Assembly (NCBI GenBank): GCA_030710605.1
Contig: CP092863.1
Coordinates: 112,644,462-112,708,461, forward strand
Direction: 5' to 3'
DNA length: 64,000 nt
Source: Cordylochernes scorpioides
Lineage: Eukaryota; Arthropoda; Arachnida; Pseudoscorpiones; Chernetidae
The notes under the pieces were generated by a model. The model did no database searches and was not told where the DNA came from. It saw only the letters and a program-made list of their open reading frames with translations. The position numbers and the translations under genes are program-made. Below, in pieces: positions 29,841 through 40,762 of the stretch; position 1 is the first letter of the stretch; each line of letters starts with the position of its first letter.

Positions 29841-30403
29841 CTGGAGCGGAAACTTCAATGAAAGCTTTGAATTTGCGAGACGAGCTCATAGGCCTATTGA
29901 AGGGGGGAGGATTCGTTTTGAAGAAATGGGCATCTAATGATCCTGCAATACTAAAGGACATCACCGAGGAATCACGCCTTCAACTAATCATGTTTGAGGA
30001 TACTGAGGTTGTCAAAACACTCGAAGTAGGATGGAACCCTAAAGAGGATTGCTTTGTTTATAACTTGCAATGTACCAGTGCCACAGAGGAATTTACCAAA
30101 CGCCGAATGCTATCATTTGTGGCCAAATTATATGATCCCGTGGGCTGGTTGGCACCTGTTATTATTGTTGGGAAAACCATGATCCAACAACTGTGGGTTA
30201 CGGGTGAAAAATGGGATGAACCTATAGATTTTACTATAAAGGACTTATGGAGAAAATTTTGGGACGAACTAAAATACTTCCGATCAATACGGATCCCAAG
30301 ATGGCTAGGACTTGAAGGAACGCAGGAGATCCACTTACACGGTTTCTGTGATGCCTCGGAAGACGCGTATGCTGCTGCGGTCTATTTGAAAGTGCCTCAT
30401 TAA
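29825..30403 (+). pseudogene. BEL2 RT C-terminal half and RNase H start
   Basis: Begins in VDDIITGAET, continues through GWNPKEDCFVYNL, FVAKLYDPVGWLAPV and IPRWLGL, to the RNase H start FCDASEDAYAAAVY. A stop at 30401-30403 and a frameshift near 30440 follow. Confidence 0.85.
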
Positions 30404-30940
30404 GACAATCAAGTAAGACTGTTAGCGGCCAAGACATACAGCGAATCTCCATTCCCAAATTGGAACTCTGTGCGGCTGTGTTGCTAAACACGCCTGATTG
30501 CGCGCGTGTTGCCGGTGTTGGACATTGACATTAAGTCGATTGTGTGCTGGACAGATTCTACCGTCACCTTAAATTGGATAAAAACATTATCTAGGGCCCT
30601 TCCCACCTTCATAGGAAACCGAGTGGCGGAGATTCAGGCCTGCCGTCAGATACGGGAATGGCGCTATGTACCATCGGGTGATAATCCGGCTGACATTGCT
30701 TCCCGGGGAATATTGGGCTCACAGTTGAACGGTTCCATGATGTGGTGGAACGGACCTACATGGCTGGCGTAGTCCCCAGAGCTATGGCCCAAAATGCCTG
30801 AAATATCAGGACCAGGATGGAGTGGTGCGAGTAGTGTCACTTAGAACCAAGACCGGCATAATCAGGCGACCCCTGGTCAAATTGGCTCTTCTACCGGTCC
30901 CCACTGTTTGTATTGATGGTACGCATCAATGGGGGGAGGA
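30404..30940 (+). pseudogene. BEL2 RNase H end and integrase remnant
   Basis: 30506-30772 encodes CWTDSTVTLNWI and GDNPADIASRGILG, the second half of RNase H, ending WWNGPTWLA. About 30810-30900 encodes VVRVVSLRTKTG and RPLVKLALLPV, the extreme C-terminus of BEL pol. The whole integrase that should lie between is missing, a deletion of well over 1 kb relative to complete elements. Confidence 0.8.
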
Positions 30941-30941
30941 A

Positions 30942-31122
30942 TGTTAGGATTTCTGTTATTTACATTTTTTTTGTATAATTTGCATATTTGACCATTGTTG
31001 TCAGATCACGTGTAACTGAGAATTGTATAAATAGAGCGAATGAGTTGTATATTGAGTGAGAGAGAAAAATAAAGGCTGTCTGTCTGCTAGCTCGCTTCGT
31101 AGTTTCTTCCAAGGCTACAACA
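30942..31122 (+). repeat. BEL2 3-prime LTR
   Basis: 181 bp, homologous to 26695-26876 and followed by the second ATCAG. Confidence 0.9.
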
Positions 31123-31411
31123 ATCAGCTTTCTGGCAAGTCTTATTAGACAAAGAAAGCACCAACCTGTGCACCATTGCGACTCCCTTTGGAAGATTCCG
31201 GTTAAAGCGACTTCCCTTTGGATTGAACAGTGCATCGGAGGTATTCCAACGATGCATAAACAATATTCTTTCAGGTCTCCGGGGAACTGCTTGCTATATG
31301 GATGACATCTTGATCTATGGAAGCACAATGGAAGAGCACAACCGAAACCTTGAAACAGTTCTTCGAAGGTTGGAAGAAAATAATGTCAAGCTCAATGCTA
31401 AGAAGCAGCAT
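31123..31411 (+). pseudogene. Ty3/gypsy 1 RT C-half (YMDD)
   Basis: After removal of BEL2 and one ATCAG, the RT frame from 26004 continues without a break: TPFGRFRLKRLPFGL and CYMDDILIYG, ending NVKLNAKK. The YMDD box holds the two remaining catalytic Asp residues. The sequence stops abruptly at a junction with inverted gypsy LTR material. Confidence 0.85.
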
Positions 31412-31735
31412 ACAACTGAACTCAATTCTTTATTAATTTTGCATATGTCCTTTTTATATCATTGTTATTTACCTATCCTCGTGTTTTTCAATCGAGTCTG
31501 CCGTGTTGCCGGATCAACTTGTCAGTTTAATCATAACATGTTTCCTTTAAACAAAAATAAAAAAGGATTGCAGTTCTCCTAGACTCTATTACACAAAGGT
31601 TTTCTCACTGTTCTACCACTGCGGGTTCGCACACTAGGAGAAGTAGATGATTCTTCTAAAGAATTGAGTTCAGTTGCATGCTGCGTGATCAAAGAGGCAC
31701 AAAAAACAACATAAACAACATGGTGGCAGCGGAAA
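31412..31735. repeat. Rearranged gypsy LTR pieces, head to head
   Basis: The minus strand from about 31690 to 31582 encodes VRTRSGRTVRKPL and a stop, like the C-terminus of a gypsy pol. It is followed (31578 to 31411, minus) by an LTR-like segment ending AATAAAGAATTGAGTTCAG. The plus strand at 31660-31680 carries the same TAAAGAATTGAGTTCAGTTG, continues to AACATAAACAACA, and is followed by PBS-like TGGTGGCAGCGG (31722). Two LTR fragments thus face each other through a 20-bp inverted repeat. Confidence 0.55.
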
Positions 31736-31736
31736 A
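31722..31736 (+). promoter_or_regulatory. Gypsy-type primer binding site
   Basis: TGGTGGCAGCGGAAA directly follows an LTR-like CA end and precedes a gag ORF by about 60 bp, the normal gypsy arrangement. Confidence 0.5.
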
Positions 31737-31795
31737 GAGTAAGTACTTTTTCAAATAAATATATTATTGACAAATATTATTGAAAAAAAAAAAAC

Positions 31796-32387
31796 ATGGA
31801 CTTTGTTAGGCCTAGCGAACTCGCCTTGCTCGGTAATGTAGCGGAAAATTGGCGAAGGTTCAAACAGCGATTAATGCTTTATCTTGAAGCAACAGAAAAA
31901 GCCACAAAGCCTGATAAACTGAAAGTTGCCATTTTATTAAATTTTATTGGCGAAGAAGCCTTGGAAGTTTTCAACACATTTCATTTAAAAGAAGATGAAA
32001 CAGAAAATTTCGATCTTGTAATAAACAAATTTGATGATTTTTGCGAGCCTAAAAAGAACGTCATTTTTGAAAGATTCAAATTTTTTTCAGCGACCCAGAA
32101 GGATGGTGAATCCATCGATAGTTTTATAACAGAACTAAAAGGATTATCCACATCATGTGAATTTGAATCACAAAAGGATAGTTTAATTAGGGATCGCATT
32201 GTGTATGGAATACAAGACAAGGCTTTGCAAGAACGCCTCTTAAGAGAGCCCAATTTAACTCTTCTCAAAGCCATTGAAATGTGCAAAACAGATGAAATAA
32301 GCAAGCAACATATCAAGATCATGCAGAACAACCAGAACATCTGTCAAATAAGAAAATATGAAAAGACACAGTTCAATCATAACAGTA
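31796..32387 (+). pseudogene. Ty3/gypsy Gag, truncated
   Basis: Starts ATG 31796 (MDFVRPSELALLGNVAENWR). It is a capsid-like helical Gag with RFKFFSATQKDGESIDSFI and RDRIVYGIQD, typical of K02A2.6-like gypsy elements. It ends at about 32387 where another LTR-bearing fragment has been inserted, before the zinc knuckle. It may be the missing 5-prime part of the same family as 25801-26694, now downstream of it. Confidence 0.8.
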
Positions 32388-33041
32388 ACAAAGTATTTTA
32401 TTAATTTTATTATTTTATTAACAGAGTGGTCATTTTTATGTTTATATTTTGCTACTCTGTAAATTTCCTTCGTGGCTTATCTTTTGTTTACCGCTCATAG
32501 TTTTTTCCCTACCTGAAATAAATTGCTGTCCCCTCCTGAAGTTTTTGTCTTCCCTAATTTTCCACGTGGCATTTTGGTGGAGATGCCGGGTAAGTTAGGG
32601 AAGACAAACTGAAGATCGCCGAGAAGACCTTGAAGCCATGGGTGCTGTGATCTACATTTTCGGAGACTGACTCCTGGATTCCACCGCCGTGCTAAAGCCT
32701 AGACTTCCCTCGAAGATGACGATGTCCCTATAGACGATACGACGATAAAGCCGCTCTTCACGCCGCAAGAAAAAGGACGCAAAGGAACTAGGGACAAAGT
32801 TCCAAGACTTCGATGGAATCCTTGGCAGAAGCACGTCAGATCCATATCAGTATCTACAATAATTGCTAGCTGTGGGTCACAGCTCCCATAGGGAAGAAGC
32901 TATGTAACAAAGTATTTTATTAATTTTATTATTTTTATTAACAGAGTGGTCATTTTTATGCTTATATTTTGCTACTCTGTAAATTTCCCTCGTGGCTTAT
33001 CTTTTGTTTACCGCTCATAGTTTTGTCCTTCCCTGAAATTC
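32388..33041 (+). mobile_element. TRIM-like mini LTR element
   Basis: An about 130-bp sequence is repeated directly (32388-32520 and 32906-33041: GTAACAAAGTATTTTATTAA through GCTCATAGTTTT). The first copy continues to CACGTGGCA and a PBS-like TGGTGGAGATGCCGGG (about 32578). About 330 bp later a purine tract ATAGGGAAGAAG precedes the second copy, which is truncated. LTR, PBS, PPT, LTR without coding is the layout of a TRIM/SMART element, or of a large-deletion gypsy. Confidence 0.6.
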
Positions 33042-35115
33042 ATTCATTTAGATCCCACCATTTTCACCAAAACCCGATTTATACCCTTCACCAATAACAA
33101 AAACGCGACATCGCCCATCCACAGATAGATCCAATCACAACTAATCCTCCACTAAGTCCGCCACAACCAATCGAATTACAACACGATCTACAAAGCCATC
33201 AACTCATGGAAAAAAAACGTTGGAAAAAATGTGCTGGTTTCCCATATTTCACTTAATACTTTTTATCTGTCTTCTGACTATGCCCTACTCCCTCGCCCCA
33301 TTTACCATAGTAATCTACCTTGGACTATATACCCAATAGCCCCAAAGGCTTTACCAATTACAGGAAGTCATCTTCCATATAGGCAGTGCATTTCATGCAT
33401 TTCTGATTCTCGTGTTGGAGACAATGGGAGAAAGTTTCCAGCGGGCGTTGAGATCCCCAGATCAATTACGGGAGGGGAAGCCAGAACTAATTTAGAAATT
33501 CCCCACATCGGGCCTCTCACCCTCCACCCTCGTACTTCCGGCCTAAAAACGACACCGGCTCGATTGAGGTTATCTCTGGCCTCCCCGCGATTTACAAGAC
33601 GTTCGCCTGACATCTTGACTATCACCAATTGTCGTCCATGACATTCACTCAGCTGGGAATCCCAATGAGTTGACATCCCGATTCTTACAAAAACACATTT
33701 AATTATATTAATATCATTATATTAATATTATATTAATAAACAAATTTAATTCACAAAACACTGCATCCCAATGAATTACAAAAATATCGATTCTTTTCCC
33801 AACACTCCCAAACAATATTACATGTTACCCACATAAAACAAGCATCAAATACTCACGACCAATACGCAAAATTCAGATCTAAAGGCCAAATACGAACAAA
33901 AACACGCACATTACCACTTAAAAGATAGGATAAGAAAAAAAAAAGATAGTAAAGCCTTCGAGCTTGCGTTTCTTCCGAAAAGAAGAGACGACCACCTTAA
34001 AAGGGTCGAGAACTCTCCTCGAACCCTGTATTCAAAGATTCGATTCCGGTCACGACCTCCCGATAACGAAGTTGATATCGGGCGAGCACAACTTAAGTGC
34101 CCTAGGGGACCGCATAAAACCCCTAGAACGCCTTAAGGCTCGGGACAAATTATTACAAAACACTCGGCCTTGAGATCTTGAAAGAATACAACCCCAAAAA
34201 CATTACAACAAATACAAATACAAACTTAAGGTTAACTAGATTCCCGTGTCTCCTGTACACATAATATAAACGCGATTCTGGGAAGGATCATGTTTCCACC
34301 CACAAGTCGCCCAAGAGACAAAAAATCTACAAGGGCAATTAAAAACTCGGAAATCGCCGCGTGACCTAGATACATTGGCATGTAACTTTTTATCACTAAG
34401 AGATTTTGCGAATCTCTCTACATACATTTTTTTCTTACCCCATCATTTACATTTTTTTATTTTTGAAATCCAAATGCTTAATCAAATATTTACCATTTAT
34501 ATAACAACTTCTTTTTTATTTTTGTTATAAACCAATTTTACTTTTTCAACCACTTAACAAATTTTTTTTCAACGAAAACTCACCTTGTTTTCTAATAATC
34601 TTTTTTTAACGAAACCTCACTTTGTTTTATTTTAATTTTTTAACGAAAACTCACTTTGTTTTCTTTTAATTTTAAAAATTGTATTTTGATTTCTCAAAGC
34701 CCTAACAGAAAATTCCCTCGATTTACTTTTCCCCACCTCGAGCTGAATTGTGTAGGCATATTTTTCTTTTTTCTCTCACTCAACAATGCACCAAAGCGCA
34801 TTCACTTTGATTTCTTTTAATTATCCTTTTTATTTTTGATTTCCAAAAGCCCTAACAGAAAAATTCCCTCGATTTAGCTTTCCATAACTCGAAATGAATT
34901 GTATAGGCAGCATCATTTTATTTTTATTTTTCTTCCTTCTACTCAACAATTATTTCACCAACACCATTCGCTTTTATCCTTTTTATTTCACCTACGATAC
35001 TTGTATATAGCCTCACAGTACCCATAATTAATTTTTCCCCACAAAATTACTTTTCCCTTACAGAATTCACTTCAGGCTACCCCTTTTTGAATTCTTCACA
35101 TGTAGGGGACGCATC
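33042..35115. other. Non-coding retroelement-like region
   Basis: About 2 kb without a convincing ORF (open frames at 33231-33641 occur on both strands and match nothing known). About 33960-34170 is moderately GC-rich; 34430-35090 is T-rich. A 70-bp block is duplicated at 34688-34757 and 34838-34908 (shared AGCCCTAACAGAAAATTCCC-type phrase). The end ATGTAGGGGACGC resembles a PPT before the LTR candidate at 35116. Confidence 0.35.
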
Positions 35116-35772
35116 TGTGATAATTTGTATATAACAATATGTAATCCCACCACAATCTATGCAATGTATCATCAAAAAGTTTCAAATAAAGGTTAGGCCT
35201 CGCGAAAAAGATAGAACAGCAATTACCAGGATTGCATCATCCAGGAAGTAAAGGTCACTACCCAGGAACCATAAAACTAAAGTTCAAAGACCTTCTTCTT
35301 CCTGGAAGATGGCAATCATGAAGACAATGGAGGTACCAACAACCAATCACAGTTAAGCATGAATAACTAAGAACCAATGAGAGGTAACTCTCAGGACGAT
35401 CCCATCCAATGAGAAGACGAGAGAGTTAACGAGGAAGATCTCGGACTCAAAGTTGGTTAGTAGGCAGGCGACCAGGCTAGGAGCAAGGCGTACCAACTCC
35501 GACTGCAACCAAGGTAAAAGTCTCTTCAATCACGTGAAAGACAAGGTACCTTCCATTTAGTATCAACTTTCTCTCTCTCCCTTTATCGCGAAGTCTTAGA
35601 TTCAATCCCATCCTGAATTTTGTCTCGTTATTTCCCCTGTGGAACCCTACCATTCAACTACGACTGCGCCATCCATCACCAACCTCCACCATCCATCACA
35701 AGTCACCAATCCTACAGTAAGTCAACAGGATCTTACATAGGAACAACAAAAATCAAAAAGGTAATTATTGCA
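35116..35772 (+). repeat. Candidate LTR, unpaired
   Basis: Starts TGTGATAATTTG, ends GGTAATTATTGCA (imperfectly inverted ends), is preceded by the purine-rich TAGGGGACG, and contains AATAAAGG near 35185 and three CCAAT-type boxes (about 35340-35400). It interrupts the TCAGCTCGA MITE of the mosaic unit. No partner LTR is in the window, so it is a solo LTR or the end of an element occupying 33042-35115. Confidence 0.4.
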
Positions 35773-36599
35773 TAAATAAATTTAGTTCTAACTTCTACCA
35801 CTCGAGCGCCACCGTCGAGCTGATATGTGGTCCATAAAGCTGAGACATTGTTGAATAATTCTTTTGGCCGTAATTTGAGAACTGGGGATGATTTATAAAT
35901 TTTCTCTGTGTGGTCTCTCCTGGAGGTGGTCTCTCATTGGAATTGAGCAATGCCAAGACATTTTTTGTCATTTGATAAATTTGGCGGCTCCTTTGATTTT
36001 TTCTCCTTTACTGTAGTTTGGCGTGGTTAGTAATTTACGTTATAAAAGTATTGGTTTGAGAATAGAATAAAACAGTTGATGTTATACTTCATTATACTCT
36101 CAATGATTTATTTTTTTTAAATCAGGTTTATTTTTTAAGTTAAATTTAAAATAAGGCGAAGTACACATTGGAATATGAAAGTTATAGATATTTTCATCGT
36201 AACACTTTTATTTTTAAATATATATATATAATGAATTTAGAACGACATTTGAAAATTGTATTATAATGAATTTTATTAATGATTAATTTTTATTAATTAT
36301 TACCAGTTACAGACAAGACACGCTATATCCGATCTGGATAATTGCGTGTGAAACTATTTACACGAATTCATATTGTAATAGAGTAGGTAACAGAATTGTA
36401 AAAAAAAATAAACAATTAAGAAAAATAACATTGAATAAACATATACATTAAACAAATAAACAATAACATAAGCAGATAGAAGAAATCGCAAGGTAGTTAT
36501 TTACAATATTTTAAGCAATGATGGAAGTTGATTTAATGAAGTTATCTGTAATAATTAGTATCGTGGAGAGAGAAAGTTGATCAAGTTGATTAAATCTTC

Positions 36600-36925
36600 T
36601 TCTTCTTTCATATCTCCACTCAATCATATCAGGGTATCAAGCGACAACCATCACGACTGGGTGAAGTAGATGCGTCTGCGTTTATCATTAAGACTGGGAG
36701 CACTACACAGTGGCAGGCCGACTTAGCTCCAAAAGAAATGGTCGCCTCTGACATGAGGAACAGACACCATGTACAGCCGCTCCTAACATGGAGTACAGAC
36801 TCATCCTGTATCCCTGGATTAGGAGCCCTTACAGGGTACTATCAGCCGGGCCAGCTGAGCCCAGGTTTTTAGCTAGCTTGTTACTGCTCCTCTCCTCCTT
36901 TTTCATCCGGGCTTGGGACTGGCAA
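36600..36925 (-). repeat. LINE 3-prime end, family B copy 2
   Basis: Inverted homologue of 8530-8868, tail first on the plus strand. A conserved segment with CAGCCGGGCCAGCTGAGCCC is shared with the first copy. Confidence 0.6.
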
Positions 36926-37144
36926 AAGAGGAGTTTGATTAAATTTTAATTCTCTTTACGGTATATATAAGGACTGTAGAACACAACTATTTGGATGTAC
37001 AATTTTTGAAGATGATTTGTTGGTCGAAGAAGTTGGTTTGTAAAAAGGAATAACTACATATCAACAAATTGTTTATTTAATTCTCGACATGTTTTTCATA
37101 AAATAGTGTATGTATATAAGTAGAACTAGGATTCAAGGTAATCA

Positions 37145-37187
37145 TTTTCCTGAGAGAGAGTTACAGGAAGTCACTGAAACGTCGGGA
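37145..37187 (+). ncRNA. Hammerhead-like motif in the mosaic unit, copy 2
   Basis: CTGAGAGAG, a stem AGTTAC/GTCACT with one mismatch, GAAACGTCGGG. Same layout as the copies at 24488 and 63130, with the first box slightly changed. Confidence 0.3.
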
Positions 37188-37340
37188 GTTGAATAAACCA
37201 TTGGTTGATGTGGCTGTATTTTTTATATAGATAATAAAAAGGAATGTAGATATCAACTATTGATTGAAGGGATTTCCTTTTGAAGCTCTTTTTGAGTTTA
37301 TAATCTTACAACATAATTAAAAAAGCATATTTTGGATTGA

Positions 37341-37598
37341 AAAAAGGATTTGGGAGGGAGAGGTCCGACCACACCTCCCTATATGGTCCCCCCTGGACCC
37401 TTGGAATATTTGAACAAATTCTGGTACAAAGTGACTAACGTGACAACGACACCCATTTCCCAATGAAGAACAAAATTGACATGGACCCAGAGGAGCAGCA
37501 GCTTTACACACCCAAGCTAGTGAACATTGCTGCTGCTGTGATAGAGATGCATGGTGACATCTGAGCCTCTTCATTGGACACGACAACAACAACAACAA
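37341..37598. mobile_element. 258-bp insertion with (ACA)n-AATAAA end
   Basis: Present only in mosaic copy 2. It ends ACGACAACAACAACAACAA followed by TAAAATTTTATT. Frames on both strands are short. The microsatellite-like end suggests a SINE or LINE tail; the family is unknown. Confidence 0.35.
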
Positions 37599-37864
37599 TA
37601 AAATTTTATTTGCCAATATTTGGGTTGGCTGAATGCCAACCTTTGTCAAGGTATTACATTTTTGAATTAACAAATATGACCGCAAAGTTTCTATATAACT
37701 GTGAAAGTGTTCCGAGATTTTTTGGCCCTCTCTAGAATGGACGAGTGGTAAAAACTATCGGTCTTCGACAGCCAAGGTACGGTATTGAATCCTGGGGCAC
37801 TTTTTATTAAACATAAATTGCTCCAATAGCCCCCGATTCTTGGAAAATCCGAACCTAAAAAGAG

Positions 37865-38235
37865 TCTTATTCTTTCTTATCTCCACTCAATCATATCAGG
37901 TTATCAAGCTTCTTTTGAATATGTCTGTCGGGGATGAGTAGAGCTCATCAATAGATAAGTCAATACAGTCAATAATGTGTTTTGAGGTTGCAGGTTGACA
38001 CTTCGTACATATTTAGGAAAAACTTGCAACCATTCTGTCTTTGTCCGTAGATGACCAGACTTAAGTCTGGAAATCAAAGACTGTTGTTCTCTTGGGAGGA
38101 CAGAACTTGTCCCTCCTGCTCTGTACCAGTCATGTGCAGCATTAGATTTTCATTCCTGCAGGCAACACAAAAGAGTGCAAGTACAAAGCAGAGCTTTGAC
38201 ACAGGTGTGAACTGCTTTCTACATGGTGTAGACAT
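37865..38235 (-). repeat. LINE-like 3-prime fragment, family A copy 3
   Basis: Homologous to 25440-25800 and 1-300, with the same CCAGACTTAAGTCTGG palindrome. Confidence 0.55.
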
Positions 38236-38727
38236 ATTGTGCGTTCACTTACAGTAAAAGCAATCGCCAACTTCTATCCACCATGTTTATTAAAGCCTGT
38301 ACCATGTGTATATACTAGGGATAAAAATATAATTGTCACAGAATAATTATTGTAAATACTCTGTTGTCAGTTTATCATCATAAATATTTGCCTAGTTATC
38401 ACCCCCTTACCATGCTTGTAGATTATCATCACTTGTAAAATTAATTGACACATTTTCCAATATATAAGTTTAAAGAATAAATTAATTTTAATTAAACTTT
38501 TGGAATACTTGTCTTTTCTACCGTGAAAATATATATGTTTTTTCATTGTAAAACAATACGACATTCAGGACTACACACTAGATTTCTTGAATTCGTCAAA
38601 CAGACACATTGCTAGTCTCAGAATTAGAGAGTGAAATACCTCTGCTATAATCAAAACTGACACAAATTAAGTTCCTAATCTTGTAAATAGATAAATTGAA
38701 ATAACCCAAAAGGTCTTCAATACAGAT

Positions 38728-39115
38728 TAATTTTCGATAATAGCACTCATGAAGATTGTACTTAAGACAGAAAAACTTTTCGATAATAGCAATCATGAAG
38801 ATTGTACTTAAGTCAAAATAACTCTTCAATATTAGCAATCATAAAGATTGTACTTAAGTCAGAAGACTGCTTTGATAATAGCAATCATGAATATTTTATT
38901 TAAAACAGAAGAATCTTTAGATATTAGCAATCATGAAGATTGTACTTGAGGCAGAAAAACTCTTCGATAATAGCAATCATGAAGATTGTACTCAAAACAG
39001 AAGAATCTTTAGATAATAGCAATCATGAAGATTGTACTTAGACAGAAGATATTTTTGATAATAGCAATCATGAATATTGTACTTAAGACAAGAATCTTTT
39101 GATAATAGCAATCAG
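38728..39115. repeat. About 45-bp tandem repeat array, copy 2
   Basis: GATAATAGCAATCATGAAGA units, about 8 to 9, as at 15585-15975 but with different unit losses. Confidence 0.85.
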
Positions 39116-39379
39116 GAATCACCGTCTCCAGACAGATGATCTTGAGAGAAAATGGCGTCAAGATCGTATATATTGCAAGACAAAAACCTTCTACTTGGAG
39201 TATTAAACAATTTGATTCTTTCTTCGAAATGGAAAACCGAGCAAGGATATCAAATAATTCAATATCTAGGTATTCAGTGAACATAGAGTTTATGAAAACG
39301 GTCTAATTTACGAATTTATGGAGATTTCACAAAGTGAGGACTTTACAACAATGAGAAAGCAAATCATATCAATATGGGA

Positions 39380-40160
39380 AACTGCTGGGAGAGGGTTCAC
39401 CGAGACCGCAAGCTCGAAGCACAGGCCCAGCCGCGGCGCAATGATAAACATCCAATCAAAGAGAGGGTCATCGCGGTGAAGAGGTGCCCCGGGTTGATGA
39501 TTATCCCCGGGGCCCGGTGGAGGGGAGCAACGTAGCTCCCCGAGGCCCCAGTCTGACCGAGGAGCTCAACTGACGGAGTCGGCGGAGGCAGCCAAACCAT
39601 TACCATCCGGGCCTGGAGACGGAAGGAGGAAGACGCCTGCTCCATTCCCGGGGAGTGGCTACCATCCCGTCCACCGTCCCCTCGACTCCCTGGGGTGGAG
39701 CAAAGCAACGGAGGACAAGACGGTGGGGAAGCAAATCACCATCAGCTCTCTACCACCATCAAGAGGCCCAGGAGGAAGAACCAGTGGACAGACGCCCAGC
39801 GGCGGGCTCCGGGCGGCTGCGGGGTAAGCAAACTTAGATCTTATCTTCGACCCTTGACTTTCTAGATTGACTCCCTATAGAACATGGTCCTGATGTGTCA
39901 CGGTGTTTGCCTGCAGGAGCAGCCCCCGGCGGACATCAGCCGGACGCCTTGGGCAAGCCTTCGGTGCGGCGCTTCCCGCGGCCGTCCCGCCCGTCGCGAG
40001 TCCCCCTTCCTCCTTGGGCACCCCGCCGCCTGTCCCCGTTGTGATCCGCCTCCGTCTCCCGCCCCGTCGACCTCCGGAGCCCCGGTCAGACCCACCGACC
40101 TCGATGGCCCCGCGCCGCGAGCTGGAGCCAACGTCGTGTCCCTCTCCCTAAAACCTGCCC
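39380..40160 (+). other. GC-rich block with intron-like segment, copy 2
   Basis: Homologue of 16240-17035. The splice-like GT (39825) and AG (ending 39916) positions are kept. Several long overlapping frames on both strands reflect GC content; none shows a known domain. Confidence 0.4.
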
Positions 40161-40373
40161 CCCCTTCCTCCCCCCCCTACCAAAAAAAAATAAAAATAAC
40201 AAAAAAAAGTAAATCCATTTTTAAAATCAAAATTTAAAAAGAAATAAATTGGCATTATAATATTTCATTTATTTCATCAGACATTCTTTTTATATATTTT
40301 TATTAAAAATAATATTGAAAAAAAAAACAATATCAGTTGTTAGAAGAGGCGAAGGCTTTCTACCAGAGGTGAA

Positions 40374-40564
40374 CTTTGTACCTGAGATACAAGTACAAGC
40401 TTGTGTCCTTACCTAAGCCGTGGTTGACTTTGTACCTGAGATACAAGTACAAGCTTGTGTCCTTACCTAGGCCGTGGTTGACTTTGTACCTGAGATACAA
40501 GTACAAGCTTGTGTCCTTACCTAGGCCGTGGTTGACTTTGCACCTGAGATACAAGTACAAGCTT
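40374..40564. repeat. 54-bp tandem repeat, about 3.5 units
   Basis: CCTGAG recurs at about 40381, 40435, 40489 and 40543, an exact 54-bp period. The period is divisible by three and stop-free in one frame on each strand, so both strands show repetitive 18-residue pseudo-peptides. Coding is not inferred. Confidence 0.85.
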
Positions 40565-40682
40565 AACAATATAATAATAAAATAAGTGTATGAGCATTTG
40601 TAAATAAACCAAGCTCTAATTTATTAATTAGTATTAATTTAAAGATTACAAAAACGCACATGAACTGATTACAAGAAAATAT

Positions 40683-40762
40683 TGTATAACGAATCAAAAG
40701 TTTTACGAAGGAGCATCTTTTATAAAAGATGCTCCTTCGTAAAACTTTTGATTCGTTATACA
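40683..40762. repeat. Perfect 80-bp palindrome
   Basis: TGTATAACGAATCAAAAG.. at the left is the exact reverse complement of the right half; the arms are 40 bp each with no spacer and no mismatch (centre TTTTATAAAA). No coding and no known element recognised. Confidence 0.97.

Larger units (their letters stand above)
26695..31122 (+). mobile_element. BEL/Pao retrotransposon 2, inserted in gypsy RT
   Basis: LTRs of 182 and 181 bp (26695-26876, 30942-31122) differ at about 4 to 5 sites. The TSD is ATCAG on both sides. PBS TTGGTCC.. follows the 5-prime LTR; PPT GGGGGGAGGA precedes the 3-prime LTR. Gag, protease, RT and RNase H are present with frameshifts; nearly the whole integrase is deleted. 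It is therefore non-autonomous. Confidence 0.92.
35773..38235. repeat. Mosaic unit copy 2 (empty Helitron site)
   Basis: Homologous to 23600-25800 and 62250-64000: right MITE end, TTTGGCCGTAATTTGAGAAC segment, hammerhead-like motif, GGTTGGCTGAA..GCCAACC hairpin, then family A. It differs in carrying a family B LINE insertion (36600-36925), a 258-bp insertion (37341-37598) and no Helitron. Confidence 0.75.
38427..40564. repeat. 2.14-kb duplicated mosaic, copy 2
   Basis: Collinear with 15287-17450. Contains the 45-bp array (38728-39115), GC-rich block (39380-40160) and 54-bp array (40374-40564). Confidence 0.85.

Noticed and set aside
33231-33641. 136-codon plus-strand ORF (with a 102-codon antisense partner)
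   Set aside because: No domain, both strands open, no neighbouring features; kept only as part of the non-coding region.
37317-37685. 122-codon minus-strand ORF across the 258-bp insertion
   Set aside because: It crosses the insertion boundary into mosaic-unit sequence absent from the other copies and includes simple-repeat Leu/Gln runs; no domain.
39884-40237. 117-codon ORF and several overlapping ORFs in the GC-rich block
   Set aside because: Open frames on both strands with Pro/Arg-rich translations are expected from GC content, and they differ between the two copies.
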